A stretch of DNA of 64,000 bases from contig CAJSYZ010000004.1 of the NCBI GenBank assembly GCA_910574455.1, positions 992,001 to 1,056,000 of the forward strand. Direction: 5' to 3'. Source of the DNA: Trichaptum fuscoviolaceum. Its lineage: Eukaryota > Basidiomycota > Agaricomycetes > Hymenochaetales > Trichaptaceae. Position 1 is the stretch's first letter; each line of letters begins with the position of its first letter. Shown here one piece after another: positions 1 through 10,252 of the stretch. The position numbers and the translations under genes were made by a program. The notes beneath the pieces are model-generated. The model saw only the letters and a list, made by a program, of their open reading frames with translations, searched no databases and was not told the DNA's origin.

Positions 1-76
1 TTGTAAATGTGAGAAGTGAATGCGTAAGAGGAGAAGGGGAATGGGGGAAAAGTAAGGAAACGGGCCTGCCTTTATA
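1..76 (-). promoter_or_regulatory. Promoter and first-exon region of an RCC1/PHD gene copy lying left of the window
   Basis: On the minus strand a TATAAA box lies at 71-76 (tttata on plus), followed by a C/T-rich start region and, in the complete copies, a donor (GTAAGTG) just beyond the unit boundary. In unit 1 the matching structure is TATA at 8068-8073, exon 7996 to about 8043, and an intron 7946-7995 with a CTACTGAC branch site and CTATACAG acceptor. The body of the gene served by this copy would lie upstream of base 1. Promoter assignment is inference from motif order. Confidence 0.55.
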
Positions 77-343
77 CCCCCAGGCCTCATCAGATGCGCC
101 ACGACAGAGAATACATCGGCCCATATTCGCCGATAGGTCTTACGACACATGGGACAAGGCCAAGCGAAGAAAATCACTGGAATTCTGCAAGCCCGGGCGG
201 TCGTCCGGACAAGACTTTCGACCGCCGTGCAGCTGTCCCGCCCGTCCTGCCCCTCCAAACACCTTGCGCAACCTCAACACATACCCACAGACCCCTCCAG
301 ATGCCCTCAAAAGCTGCAGAAAGCAGAGAAATAGCTTAGAATG

Positions 344-874
344 TGCCGTCTGCACTCTCTGTGCAGACGGCAAAGTGCTCACCAAGTTACAGCTCCCGGA
401 CACTCCAGACAGCGCTTGCAGCACTAGCACCATTCCCACAGCTAGCCGAGACCCTGAACCCCTGGAATCTGATGCGAAAAGTGCGGTAGGCGACACAGAA
501 GCTTCTTCCGAGTGAATGGGAGGTATGAGGCATGCTGCAGTTGCGCAGCATCCTCGGGCTCATACCGCGAGCTGGGGGGCGTCGGAGTGGGTCAGAATGA
601 AAGTCTGACATCCATTCTTGAGGATGGAATGGCCTGGAGAGTGAGGGACAGCGTATGGATGCTGTCAGACTGTGTTGAACAGGCCAAGGGCCCCGGGAAG
701 AGTCCAGCCGAAAATTCTGAGAATTGGATGGTTTCAGTCGCACAATTCGCTTACCAGGTGGTATTACGTCCGTCTTAAGAGCCTTCCGAGTGTTTCAGAG
801 CCTTCTATCGGAAGCCGCGAGTGGTCTGGCTTTTGCCGAAGCCCGGAGAGGCTGAGAGCAAGCTCACCTCTCCG
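344..874. other. Hairpin-rich non-coding region, unit 1
   Basis: Four perfect inverted repeats follow one another. 344-372 has a 12 bp stem (TGCCGTCTGCAC) with a 5 nt loop. 522-566 is a compound stem, GGTATGAG outside and ATGCTGC inside. 591-609 pairs GTCAGA with TCTGAC. 844-874 pairs CGGAGAGG with CCTCTCCG around an inner TGAG/CTCA stem. Open frames here (for example a 168-codon plus-strand frame) show no family features and overlap the minus-strand promoter. The stretch up to 1250 contains nothing else I recognise. Confidence 0.6.
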
Positions 875-1255
875 TGTTAGGTTTCCGGGGCCAATTCAAT
901 GAACAGTACACTCTTGCATGTGCATGTAGGTGGTGGTGTCCGATATTAGCGACGTCAGGAGTGTATGAGATGAGCGAAGCTCGATGGCCTGCTGGACGAC
1001 GATGGTAGAAGAGTAGGAGGTTAGGAAGGAACTTGAAGCACGGTATGACCCTGCTTACGTAATTAGCATTTCCGGTGCATATTTGCTCTCTTCGCCCGTC
1101 CGTCGAGCAATTCTCAAATGCCCAGGGCCTTCGGATTCTAGAATACTAGTCTCTGCAGTATTGCATTGGCATGAATATTCTGTTAGAGAAGTAGTTCCGG
1201 GAGGAACAAGGAACTGAGCCAGAAAATTCGACCCTGAGTCGATTAGCCGAGCTCA

Positions 1256-2060
1256 TATATAAGGCTGCCCCCGTCTTTTCTCTCTCTCGCTTGTTCCCCC
1301 ATGCAAGGTAAGACTCACTATTTGCTTTTGCAACCTTTTACTGACAGAATGACAATATATATATAGAAATGCGCCCGGTGAGTGACACCGGAAGGCTTTG
1401 GCTTCCGGGAGCAAGGGCTTTGACCCGGGAAGCTTCGCAATCAAGCACTGCAAGCTGCAAGGTAAGACTCACTTAGTTTTATTGCTGTCGGGCTTCTACT
1501 GACATCGCAATATATATATAGAAATGAGCCGGGCGAGCGGCAGCCAGACAAGCTGGTTTCCGACATCGAGGCCTCACTTCCCGGCTGCCTGCAGGTGTCC
1601 CTCGCAAGGTAGGACACTCTTTTCTTCTCTATTTGACATTTTACTGACCACATAACAATATATATATAGAAATGCGTCCGCCGAGCGGCAGCAAGATGTA
1701 TTGGTTGCCATGAGCGAGGGCAAAGCCCTCGCTTTCCAGCTGTTGCTCTCGAGGTAAGAGTTACTGTTATTCTTTGTATTTGAGCTTCTTCTGACCTTAT
1801 CCAGATAGCAATATATAGATATAAATGCGCCCGGCGAGCGACAGCTGACCCGGGAACGAGGCTAACTGCCGCACTCGAGGTAAGGACCATTATCCTCGGA
1901 TTTGAGCTTTTACTGATTTATAGCAATATATGCATCCAGCGAGCAGCATTAGGTGCGGAAGCTCAAGCAGCTGCAAAGAACACGGTGTCCGTCACGCAAG
2001 ACACGTCGCTTAAGCGGAGAGCAGAGACTGGGTGCTTGCATTCGTGACAATGGTCACGAA
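1256..2060 (+). ncRNA. Putative spliced transcription unit built of repeated mini-exon/intron cassettes, unit 1
   Basis: A TATATAAG box (1256-1263) is followed by a pyrimidine-rich start region and then five intron-like segments: 1308-1366, 1462-1521, 1609-1669, 1754-1818 and 1880-1923. Each has a donor of GTAAG or GTAGG type, a branch sequence resembling CTGAC or CTGAT, and an acceptor usually inside a CAATATATATATAG tract. The exons between them (95, 87, 84 and about 61 nt, then an open-ended sixth) begin with a related block, AAATGCGCCCGGCGAGCGACAGC or variants. They contain hairpins: 1388-1408, 1713-1733 (9 bp stem, 3 nt loop) and 2041-2060 (8 bp stem, 4 nt loop). Conceptual splicing gives only short frames: from ATG 1301 about 35 codons, then a stop at the exon 2/3 junction. 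I infer a non-coding or micropeptide-type RNA made by module duplication. Introner-like insertion is an alternative. No known RNA family is recognised. Confidence 0.55.
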
Positions 2061-2255
2061 GGCATTACAGCACACAGTCGCAGTCAAGGCATAGGCGGGT
2101 TCTGCGAGACGGCGCATCCTGATCTACACATTTGATGTGTCCGGTATAGCTTGGTTGTTGGTGCAAAGATGCGGGTTATTGTTAACTCAAATATGCAGCT
2201 TGCAGCCAATGGCAGTTTCTACACCCGGCCTCGATGTGCTGGCGACGAACGCAAG

Positions 2256-2405
2256 CGGTCTGTGACGTTTGCAAGATGTCGGGGATTGCGTTGGCAATTA
2301 GTTGCAACCGGTCTGTGACGTTTCTAGCAGTCTTCCAGTGTCGGCGAAAGAGAATGGTGGTGGTTGCAGTAAGAAAGAGATGACCGCGACCGGTCTGTGA
2401 CGTTT
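2256..2405. promoter_or_regulatory. Triplicated CGGTCTGTGACGTTT element upstream of ERG9, unit 1
   Basis: The 15-mer CGGTCTGTGACGTTT occurs exactly at 2256-2270, 2309-2323 and 2391-2405. Its core TGACGT resembles a bZIP/CRE half-site. The sites lie 0.7-0.85 kb upstream of the ERG9 start. Between them and the gene are a C/T-rich tract with a short direct repeat (about 2660-2720) and a perfect 10 bp hairpin at 2763-2787 (CGAGCAGAGG, 5 nt loop). Binding by a bZIP factor is inference. Confidence 0.6.
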
Positions 2406-3101
2406 CTCAGTGTGACGCGACTGAACTTGAAGTCGTTGCACGTAGTAATAGCAAATGTACATACCTTGAAATTTTGCAATACAGTACCTATGTTCTCCGG
2501 GCATACATTTGAACTAGAAAATGTATAGATATGCGCAATGAAAGGCGAGGGAAAGTACATACTAGGCGAGGCGGCGCTTGAAACTGAAATGGCAGCTCGC
2601 GTCTGCTGGCAGCGACTTTCCTTCCTCCTCATTGCACGCCGTGAGGCTGCCTTCTGTCTCTCCCTTCATTTCATTGTATTTTCTCTATTTCATTGTATCT
2701 TCTCTATTCCATTACCCTCTCTCCCCCATTATGTCCCCCATAGTCAGTAGATAGCCTGTACCCGAGCAGAGGGGGAACCTCTGCTCGTACACTTCAGAAA
2801 TACAGCAAAATATGTGTGGTACGTGTCAAATATTTTCAAATTTTGGCAAATAAGCCAATCCCAGTCTGCCGTTTAGCGCAAGCGAGCCCCGGATAGATAA
2901 GATCGCGGAGATCGCGGACGCAGACGCGCGGCGGAACCTGAGGATCTGCGCAAGGCACCGATTCGAGGTAATGCTATATTTTGGGTAGCTATTGAATTGA
3001 CATCGTACGATGTTTGCGAATCGTGTTTACCGTCTCGTCCACGACGTTCACGACATCCACGACGTTCTGCGCAGCTCAAGACAAGTGCATCAGCATTCAA
3101 T

Positions 3102-4682
3102 ATGCGCGCACTGGACATGCTGACTCTGCTGGTCGCATCCTAATGAATCTCGCGTGCTTGTACAGTTCTATCTCTCCTCCAAACGCGATACCTCCAAGTC
3201 TGAACATGCAACGTCGGGGTGGGACAGGGAGTCCATGCGACGATGTTGGGAACTTTTAGACAAACTTCTGCGGTCATAAAGGAGCTTGACGGAGACCTCG
3301 CCAGGATGGTGAGTACCTTCAAATCTCTTTTCTTTTCACGACTGATCATTGTCGTAGATTTGTCTGTTTTACCTCGTACTTCGTGGTCTGGACACAATCG
3401 AGGATGACATGACGATTCCGGACGACGTCAAGCAACCACTGTTACGAACGTTCCATGAAAAGGCTCAGACACCAGGATGGAAGTTCGATGGGTCCGGCCC
3501 GCACGAAAAGGACCGTCAACTGCTTGTCGAGTTTGATGTCGTCGTGACAGAAATCCTCAGTCTGCCCACCGAGTTCCGCAGTGTCATTGTCGACATTGCA
3601 CACAAGATGGGAGTCGGCATGGCAGATTACGCGCACAAGGCCCATCTGGCGGGCACGTTGGGCCTTGACACTTGCGAAGATTTCGATCTCTACTGTCACT
3701 ACGTCGCCGGACTTGTTGGCGAAGGTATCTCTCGGATATTCGCGGCGTCTGGGAAGGAACGCGAGTGGCTTGGGGACCAGCTTGTCTTAAGCAATGCCAT
3801 GGGTCTGATGTTGCAGAAGACGAACATCCTCCGCGACTTCCGCGAGGACGTCGACGATGGCCGGCTCTTCTGGCCAAAAGAGATATGGGGCGCGTATGGC
3901 TTCACGGACCCGAAGGAGATGTGTAAGCCGGAGAACCAGCAGCGCGCGCTGTGGGCTCTGAGTACGATGACGCTTGACACGCTCCGTCACGCTGTTGACT
4001 CGCTCGATTATCTCACCCTACTGAAGAACCAGACCGTCTTCAACTTCTGTGCCATTCCTCAGACCATGGCCATGGCGACGATTGCGCTGTGCTTCATGAA
4101 CCCCGCTGTCTTCCAGAAGAATGTCAAAATCCGGAAGGCAGAGGCCGCAAGAGTGAGCACATAATCTGCACTTCTTAAGTGTGGTACTGAATTTAATTTC
4201 TCAGCTGATAATGCGCTCATCAAACCCTCGCGATGTCGCTTACCTCTTCCGCGACTATGCTCGCATCATTCACGCAAAAGCCGTCCCCTCAGACCCCAAC
4301 TTCCTCCGTATCTCCGTTGCGTGCTGCAAAGTAAGCTACTATCTTCGTTGTCTATGGTACCTCAATTGACATCGCTACCTCAGATTGAACAGTGGTGTGA
4401 GCACCATTATCCATCCTTTGTCTCCGTGTCCTCAGGAAGTGGCCAACTCACCCTGGACATGTCCGACGTGCGTACTCGTGTTGTCGAAGCGGAGAAGAAA
4501 AAGGTAATCGAGAGGCAGGCTCACGGAAAGTCGAGGCCCTGCGCAATGCACAAGCAGTCCCTATGGGTCCCTCGGAGGATATGTCCACGCGGGAGCTTTT
4601 CATGTTTGTTGGAGGCGGTCTTTCTTTAGTAGTCGGCCTGAGCGCGTTCATCGTCTGGGTCATTATCACTTATGCTTCATGA
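3102..4682 (+). pseudogene. ERG9: Squalene synthase (ERG9), copy 1, frame-disrupted
   Basis: Squalene synthase joins two farnesyl diphosphates to squalene at the ER membrane. Exons are about 3102-3308, 3358-4152, 4205-4330 and 4384-4682. Family signatures are clear: the first Asp-rich motif [25 protein letters not shown] with the second acidic motif EDVDD, FWPKEIW, VFNFCAIPQ and KIRKAEA. Exon 1 is broken twice relative to the family. The segment coding HPNE-R-LVQF is out of frame with the start by a 2-base loss near 3138. About 13 bases are missing near 3264, removing the conserved SRSF after the KT motif. Both lesions are present in all five copies. Copy 1 also lacks one base in CAGGCTC-ACGG (about 4523), which shifts the frame before the C-terminal membrane anchor. 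Identity is certain. I infer a pseudogene, although a protein starting downstream is not excluded. Confidence 0.93.
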
Positions 4683-4869
4683 ACACTTCATTCTTTTCAT
4701 CGCATCGGATCTTTTTTTCATCATAGCATCTCTCGAACATCACGCTTTCTTGCTAGTATATTATACGTATATTTTCCTATACATGCTCAACATGTACATA
4801 GCGCAGGATGAACCGTGTCCGACGTCCGTATACCACAAAAATGAGCACAGTTTATCAATACGGAGACAG

Positions 4870-7376
4870 TCACCTTCGCTTTGAAGCTGATCGACGATTT
4901 AGTTCGAAGATAAGATAGGATCTTGCAATAACATACCTTTTGTTGGAACTTTCCCTTTCTGCCTCTTCACAGGCTCATCTTCGTTATCTTCCTCGCCTGA
5001 GCTTTCCCGCTTTCCTCTACGTTTCTTCCCAGCTGGAGCTGGCGGCTCTTCCAGCTCAGCTCCGAGCGGACGACCTGGCTTCTCAGAGCATTGCGGACAG
5101 AACCATTCACCTTCCGGGACGGCATCCAGCGGTTGATCAAGGCAGCCCAAGTGGTATGGGTAGTCGCACTAGTTTGTCTCAGTTGCAATTTCCTAAGGAG
5201 CGAGAATAAATGACACAACCTTTTCGCATTCCAAGGGCGAATCATCATCGCCAGTCTCCTTGTTACAGACCACACATGTTTCAGGAGCATCCACTTGTTC
5301 AGGGTGACGAGGCAGATCTGAAAGCTTTTGGTTGGGTCGGGCCAGGAAGAGTGTTGTATTCTGGCCTGCGGCGATTCTAAATACAGCGGTTACGAATGCT
5401 TGGAATAATACTGTGAGACTAATTCACTCACTCGAAGACATCTATCCCGATGAGAGGCTGGTGTCGTGTCGGCTTTGTCGAACTTTTTGGCTCCTCAGGA
5501 CCATATCCGAGCTCACCTGCCCATCCCTGTGAGCCTATTATCTCAAAAATGACAGAGATCGGACAGACCATTTTGAGCATTTTGGCCCCAGGCAATCGTC
5601 ATGACGGTGTCACCATCGTCCGGTGCCAGGGCAAAGTGTGTAACACCTCCACTGCTGGCATGGAAAACTTTGCATCCCCTACGACACGACAATAAGTCTC
5701 CAAGGAATGGAGGATATGGAGAAAAGAACGAACATGATGTCTTGAATGTATCGAAACGAAGAATAGGGTGATCCGGTCGAGCCTATCGATAAGTTTTATC
5801 AGCCGTCAGATACGGAATAATGCTTCTTGATCCTGACCCTCTCCGCTATTTTTCCACTAATGTGTCTGATTAGAAACCGAACCTTTATTCATGGGACGAC
5901 TTACCTTTCCAGCCATCCAGTACATTTTCTGTCGATCAATTACAGCCGAGCAGGAAGGCCCGGCAACGATGAAGCTCGCGCGGGTTAATTCGTTTGGGCC
6001 GGCGAACTGAGAAAAGTTAAGTTCCTTTATTCAAAGCCCCATCTACGCAAAGGAAACATCGGAGGCTGTCTGAAAGTGTGGCAGGAAGTGCAGGTCTATG
6101 GAACATGGTACCCGTGCATTTTTCAGAAAATACTTACATTTCTGTGCGGCGATTGGCTGAGCACGGCTGACTTTATGACCTACTCTCAAGACAGCCTTCG
6201 AACATAGGTACCATGTTCTGTAGATTTGTCTTAGAGCCTGTCACACCTTCGGACATCCTCTTCTAACTCCCTTGATGTGAAAGAGAATACTCACTTGTGG
6301 AACTGCTTTCGGAATAAGAACGTCTTGTTGATTGCCGAGACCTAGACGACAATAGCCATTGTAGCCCCAAACGTAGACGAAACTATCAAGGGGTTATGCT
6401 GGAGATAAAATTGAAAGGTGAAATATAACCCACCCATCTTCATCCAAAGCAATAGAGTGCTGGTGCCCACAAGCGACGTTCGTTATCACCTTTCCATCAA
6501 GACCCTTCACAAGAACTGGAATTTTGTCAGCAGATTAGTTTTCAATGAAGATAAAGGCAGCAATACCCGGCTCTGAATGTATGTCGAACATAATCTTGTT
6601 GCCGGTTGCAATATACTCGCCAGTCCGTCCGTTACCTACTTGACCATGTTCACCGCTCCCCAGACCAAAGACTGAATTCTTGTATTGGTTAATCTCGCCC
6701 TAATGAAGTGAAACACACAACGAAACGTACGCTGACCGTTCTCAGCTAGCAGAATTGAGAAGTTCACTCCTGCTGCAGCTTTCACTATCTTCGCCTTCAC
6801 GCCTCCAGGCCAAGGCCCCTTCACAAGCGTGAAAGCTGGCACCTCCGAACACGGTGGCTGGCCACACTTTTATGCATAAGCCGAGCTTTGTTAGCATATA
6901 CAACAAAGTGTATATTGAGTATAACGAACGAACCTGGCCAACTGAGTTTGCTCCCGCAGACCAGACATCTCCGTTGCTCCCCACCAAAAGCGTATGAGAT
7001 CTCCCCACCGCAGCATGCACAAAAGTTACGCCCTTCGGTGTCCCAAGATTCTGAGGGGTTATTCGTCTTGGTGCGTTCTCGGACACCGTCCCGGGCTCGT
7101 GTGCGGTCGCTGATTCTCCGGCCTGTGCCTTCCCTAATGCTGAAGGAGTGCGCCGACCAATAAGGCACGCAGCACCATCTGTGCCGATGCAGACAAAGTG
7201 ACAGCCCGCGCCAGAAGGATGTATCGACCGATAGAGCCGTTCGCTAGTGAGCGAAGGACGTGCGGCTCGAGAAGGTCCGGGCTGTGCGAATGTCAACATG
7301 ATTCGCCGAACAGCTTCACTCGAACACGATAACTCACTGTTCGTCCACAGATCTCCCTTGCGCCCTGAGTGAGCAT
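4870..7376 (-). CDS. RCC1-repeat protein with C-terminal PHD finger, unit 1
   Basis: Minus-strand gene, convergent with ERG9 (stop codons 188 bp apart). Exons read from 5': 7338-7376?, 6934-7281, 6731-6866, 6567-6671, about 6432-6515, 6295-6382, 5915-6006, 5838-5856 (19 nt), 5734-5782, 5569-5678, 5432-5516, 5220-5376, 4937-5168 and 4870-4886. RCC1 blades are evident: [72 protein letters not shown] and [10 protein letters not shown]. They are followed by a C4HC3 PHD zinc finger ([20 protein letters not shown]), then a Lys/Arg-rich acidic tail. PHD fingers usually read histone H3 tails and RCC1 propellers bind chromatin or GTPases, so a nuclear chromatin role is likely. The N-terminus is uncertain: ATG 7376 keeps the frame, but an upstream frame (to 7648) is cut by one in-frame TAG. 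Unit 1 also has an extra T near 7419. Confidence 0.82.
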
Positions 7377-7890
7377 CGTGGTCGGCGTGGATCTGTCCAA
7401 GAAGCTCACCAGTCAGTTGCGCCCGCATATCGACTCTGACTCTATCTACTCAATCTCTCCCCTTCCTCGGTCTCTATGCTGTTGGATCGGTGTGCGACAT
7501 GGTTGCGCAGTACAGAGCTCGTCCCGACGTTATTCGGATTCATGCCGCCCGCATTTGTCGACGACGGTAGGGCGATGGTGAGCGTTGCGTCCAAGTCGCG
7601 GGCTGCGCGCCGGCGTCTTTCTCTTTCCTTTCTGGTGCAGCCTCTCAAGCACAGTAGCTTCGCTTTGCCGTAGTGATAGCTCAGTCTAATATAATTAAGC
7701 TAGAAATGTGTTGCCAGTCTTCTTCAATCAGATTCAAGTGTCTAATTTGCATGCGTCGAAGTTGATGAATTACTGAATAGACTTGCGTGAACCCAGATCA
7801 AATCCCCAGATAGCCAGTCTTGAATTATAGACCCCCAGAATTCAGAAGCAGCCCAGAATAAAGAAAATGTTCACCCGGTGCCAAACATAC

Positions 7891-8073
7891 CAATGACATT
7901 CTCACGTCGCACACAGGGTAGCGCAATTGCAATCGAATATAGTATCTGTATAGAAGAGGTCAGTAGAGTAATTAGAGATAGTAGGAAACACTTACATTTG
8001 TAAATGTGAGAAGTGAATGCGTAAGAGGAGAAGGGGAATGGGGGAAAAGTAAGGAAACGGGCCTGCCTTTATA
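7891..8073 (-). promoter_or_regulatory. Promoter and 5' untranslated exons of the RCC1/PHD gene, unit 1
   Basis: TATAAA lies at 8068-8073 (minus strand). A first exon of about 7996-8043 is followed by an intron at 7946-7995 (GTAAGTG, CTACTGAC, CTATACAG) and a second exon at 7891-7945 containing an ATG at 7899 and a GTATGT donor. The arrangement fits a spliced leader exon for the minus-strand RCC1/PHD gene. The join to its coding exons is not resolved. Confidence 0.5.
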
Positions 8074-8340
8074 CCCCCAGGCCTCATCAGATGCGCCACG
8101 ACAGAGAATACATCGGCCCATATTCGCCGATAGGTCTTACGACACATGGGACAAGGCCAAGCGAAGAAAATCACTGGAATTCTGCAAGCCCGGGCGGTCG
8201 TCCGGACAAGACTTTCGACCGCCGTGCAGCTGTCCCGCCCGTCCTGCCCCTCCAAACACCTTGCGCAACCTCAACACATACCCACAGACCCCTCCAGATG
8301 CCCTCAAAAGCTGCAGAAAGCAGAGAAATAGCTTAGAATG

Positions 8341-8870
8341 TGCCGTCTGCACTCTCTGTGCAGACGGCAAAGTGCTCACCAAGTTACAGCTCCCGGACAC
8401 TCCAGACAGCGCTTGCAGCACTAGCACCATTCCCACAGCTAGCCGAGACCCTGAACCCCTGGAATCTGATGCGAAAAGTGCGGTAGGCGACACAGAAGCT
8501 TCTTCCGAGTGAATGGGAGGTATGAGGCATGCTGCAGTTGCGCAGCATCCTCGGGCTCATACCGCGAGCTGGGGGGCGTCGGAGTGGGTCAGAATGAAAG
8601 TCTGACATCCATTCTTGAGGATGGAATGGCCTGGAGAGTGAGGGACAGCGTATGGATGCTGTCAGACTGTGTTGAACAGGCCAAGGGCCCCGGGAAGAGT
8701 CCAGCCGAAAATTCTGAGAATTGGATGGTTTCAGTCGCACAATTCGCTTACCAGGTGGTATTACGTCCGTCTTAAGAGCCTTCCGAGTGTTTCAGAGCCT
8801 TCTATCGGAAGCCGCGAGTGGTCTGGCTTTTGCGAAGCCCGGAGAGGCTGAGAGCAAGCTCACCTCTCCG
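8341..8870. other. Hairpin-rich non-coding region, unit 2
   Basis: Same four inverted repeats as in unit 1. A single C is absent relative to unit 1 (GCTTTTGCGAAG), as in units 3-5, so the extra C in unit 1 is the private change. Confidence 0.58.
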
Positions 8871-9251
8871 TGTTAGGTTTCCGGGGCCAATTCAATGAAC
8901 AGTACACTCTTGCATGTGCATGTAGGTGGTGGTGTCCGATATTAGCGACGTCAGGAGTGTATGAGATGAGCGAAGCTCGATGGCCTGCTGGACGACGATG
9001 GTAGAAGAGTAGGAGGTTAGGAAGGAACTTGAAGCACGGTATGACCCTGCTTACGTAATTAGCATTTCCGGTGCATATTTGCTCTCTTCGCCCGTCCGTC
9101 GAGCAATTCTCAAATGCCCAGGGCCTTCGGATTCTAGAATACTAGTCTCTGCAGTATTGCATTGGCATGAATATTCTGTTAGAGAAGTAGTTCCGGGAGG
9201 AACAAGGAACTGAGCCAGAAAATTCGACCCTGAGTCGATTAGCCGAGCTCA

Positions 9252-10057
9252 TATATAAGGCTGCCCCCGTCTTTTCTCTCTCTCGCTTGTTCCCCCATGC
9301 AAGGTAAGACTCACTATTTGCTTTTGCAACCTTTTACTGACAGAATGACAATATATATATAGAAATGCGCCCGGTGAGTGACACCGGAAGGCTTTGGCTT
9401 CCGGGAGCAAGGGCTTTGACCCGGGAAGCTTCGCAATCAAGCACTGCAAGCTGCAAGGTAAGACTCACTTAGTTTTATTGCTGTCGGGCTTCTACTGACA
9501 TCGCAATATATATATAGAAATGAGCCGGGCGAGCGGCAGCCAGACAAGCTGGTTTCCGACATCGAGGCCTCACTTCCCGGCTGCCTGCAGGTGTCCCTCG
9601 CAAGGTAGGACACTCTTTTCTTCTCTATTTGACATTTTACTGACCACATAACAATATATATATAGAAATGCGTCCGCCGAGCGGCAGCAAGATGTATTGG
9701 TTGCCATGAGCGAGGGCAAAGCCCTCGCTTTCCAGCTGTTGCTCTCGAGGTAAGAGTTACTTGTTATTCTTTGTATTTGAGCTTCTTCTGACCTTATCCA
9801 GATAGCAATATATAGATATAAATGCGCCCGGCGAGCGACAGCTGACCCGGGAACGAGGCTAACTGCCGCACTCGAGGTAAGGACCATTATCCTCGGATTT
9901 GAGCTTTTACTGATTTATAGCAATATATGCATCCAGCGAGCAGCATTAGGTGCGGAAGCTCAAGCAGCTGCAAAGAACACGGTGTCCGTCACGCAAGACA
10001 CGTCGCTTAAGCGGAGAGCAGAGACTGGGTGCTTGCATTCGTGACAATGGTCACGAA
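9252..10057 (+). ncRNA. Mini-exon/intron cassette transcription unit, unit 2
   Basis: TATATAAG lies at 9252-9259, with the same five intron-like modules and hairpin-bearing exons as unit 1. There is one extra T in the fourth intron (GAGTTACTTGTTATTC). The donor, branch and acceptor sequences are untouched, so predicted splicing is unchanged, whereas the antisense frame that crosses this point is broken. Confidence 0.53.
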
Positions 10058-10252
10058 GGCATTACAGCACACAGTCGCAGTCAAGGCATAGGCGGGTTCT
10101 GCGAGACGGCGCATCCTGATCTACACATTTGATGTGTCCGGTATAGCTTGGTTGTTGGTGCAAAGATGCGGGTTATTGTTAACTCAAATATGCAGCTTGC
10201 AGCCAATGGCAGTTTCTACACCCGGCCTCGATGTGCTGGCGACGAACGCAAG

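Noticed and set aside
9..515. 168-codon plus-strand ORF repeated intact in every unit
   Set aside because: It overlaps the minus-strand TATA box and leader exon, has no family signature and low-complexity composition. Its conservation simply reflects the near-identity of the units.
1441..1890. 149-codon minus-strand ORF with repeated LYLYI/FYIYI blocks
   Set aside because: The repeats are the antisense of the AT-rich acceptor tracts of the plus-strand introns. The frame is broken by an insertion in unit 2 and a deletion in unit 3.
1308..1923. Box C/D snoRNAs inside the cassette introns
   Set aside because: The CTGA sequences are at branch-point positions and no box C (RTGATGA) with flanking stem was found in the introns.
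1300..1930. CRISPR-like array
   Set aside because: The repeat blocks vary in sequence and length, contain splice-type signals, and sit in a eukaryotic genome. There are no uniform spacers or cas genes.
3117..3265. Two short introns rescuing ERG9 exon 1
   Set aside because: Both candidates (34 and 41 nt) have poor donors and would remove residues conserved across squalene synthases. Indels are the simpler explanation, though RNA data could overturn this.
6138..6179. Extra in-frame mini-exon ([14 protein letters not shown]) in the RCC1/PHD gene
   Set aside because: Splicing directly from AVPQ to FAGPNEL matches the expected RCC1 blade better. The mini-exon is a possible cryptic exon only.
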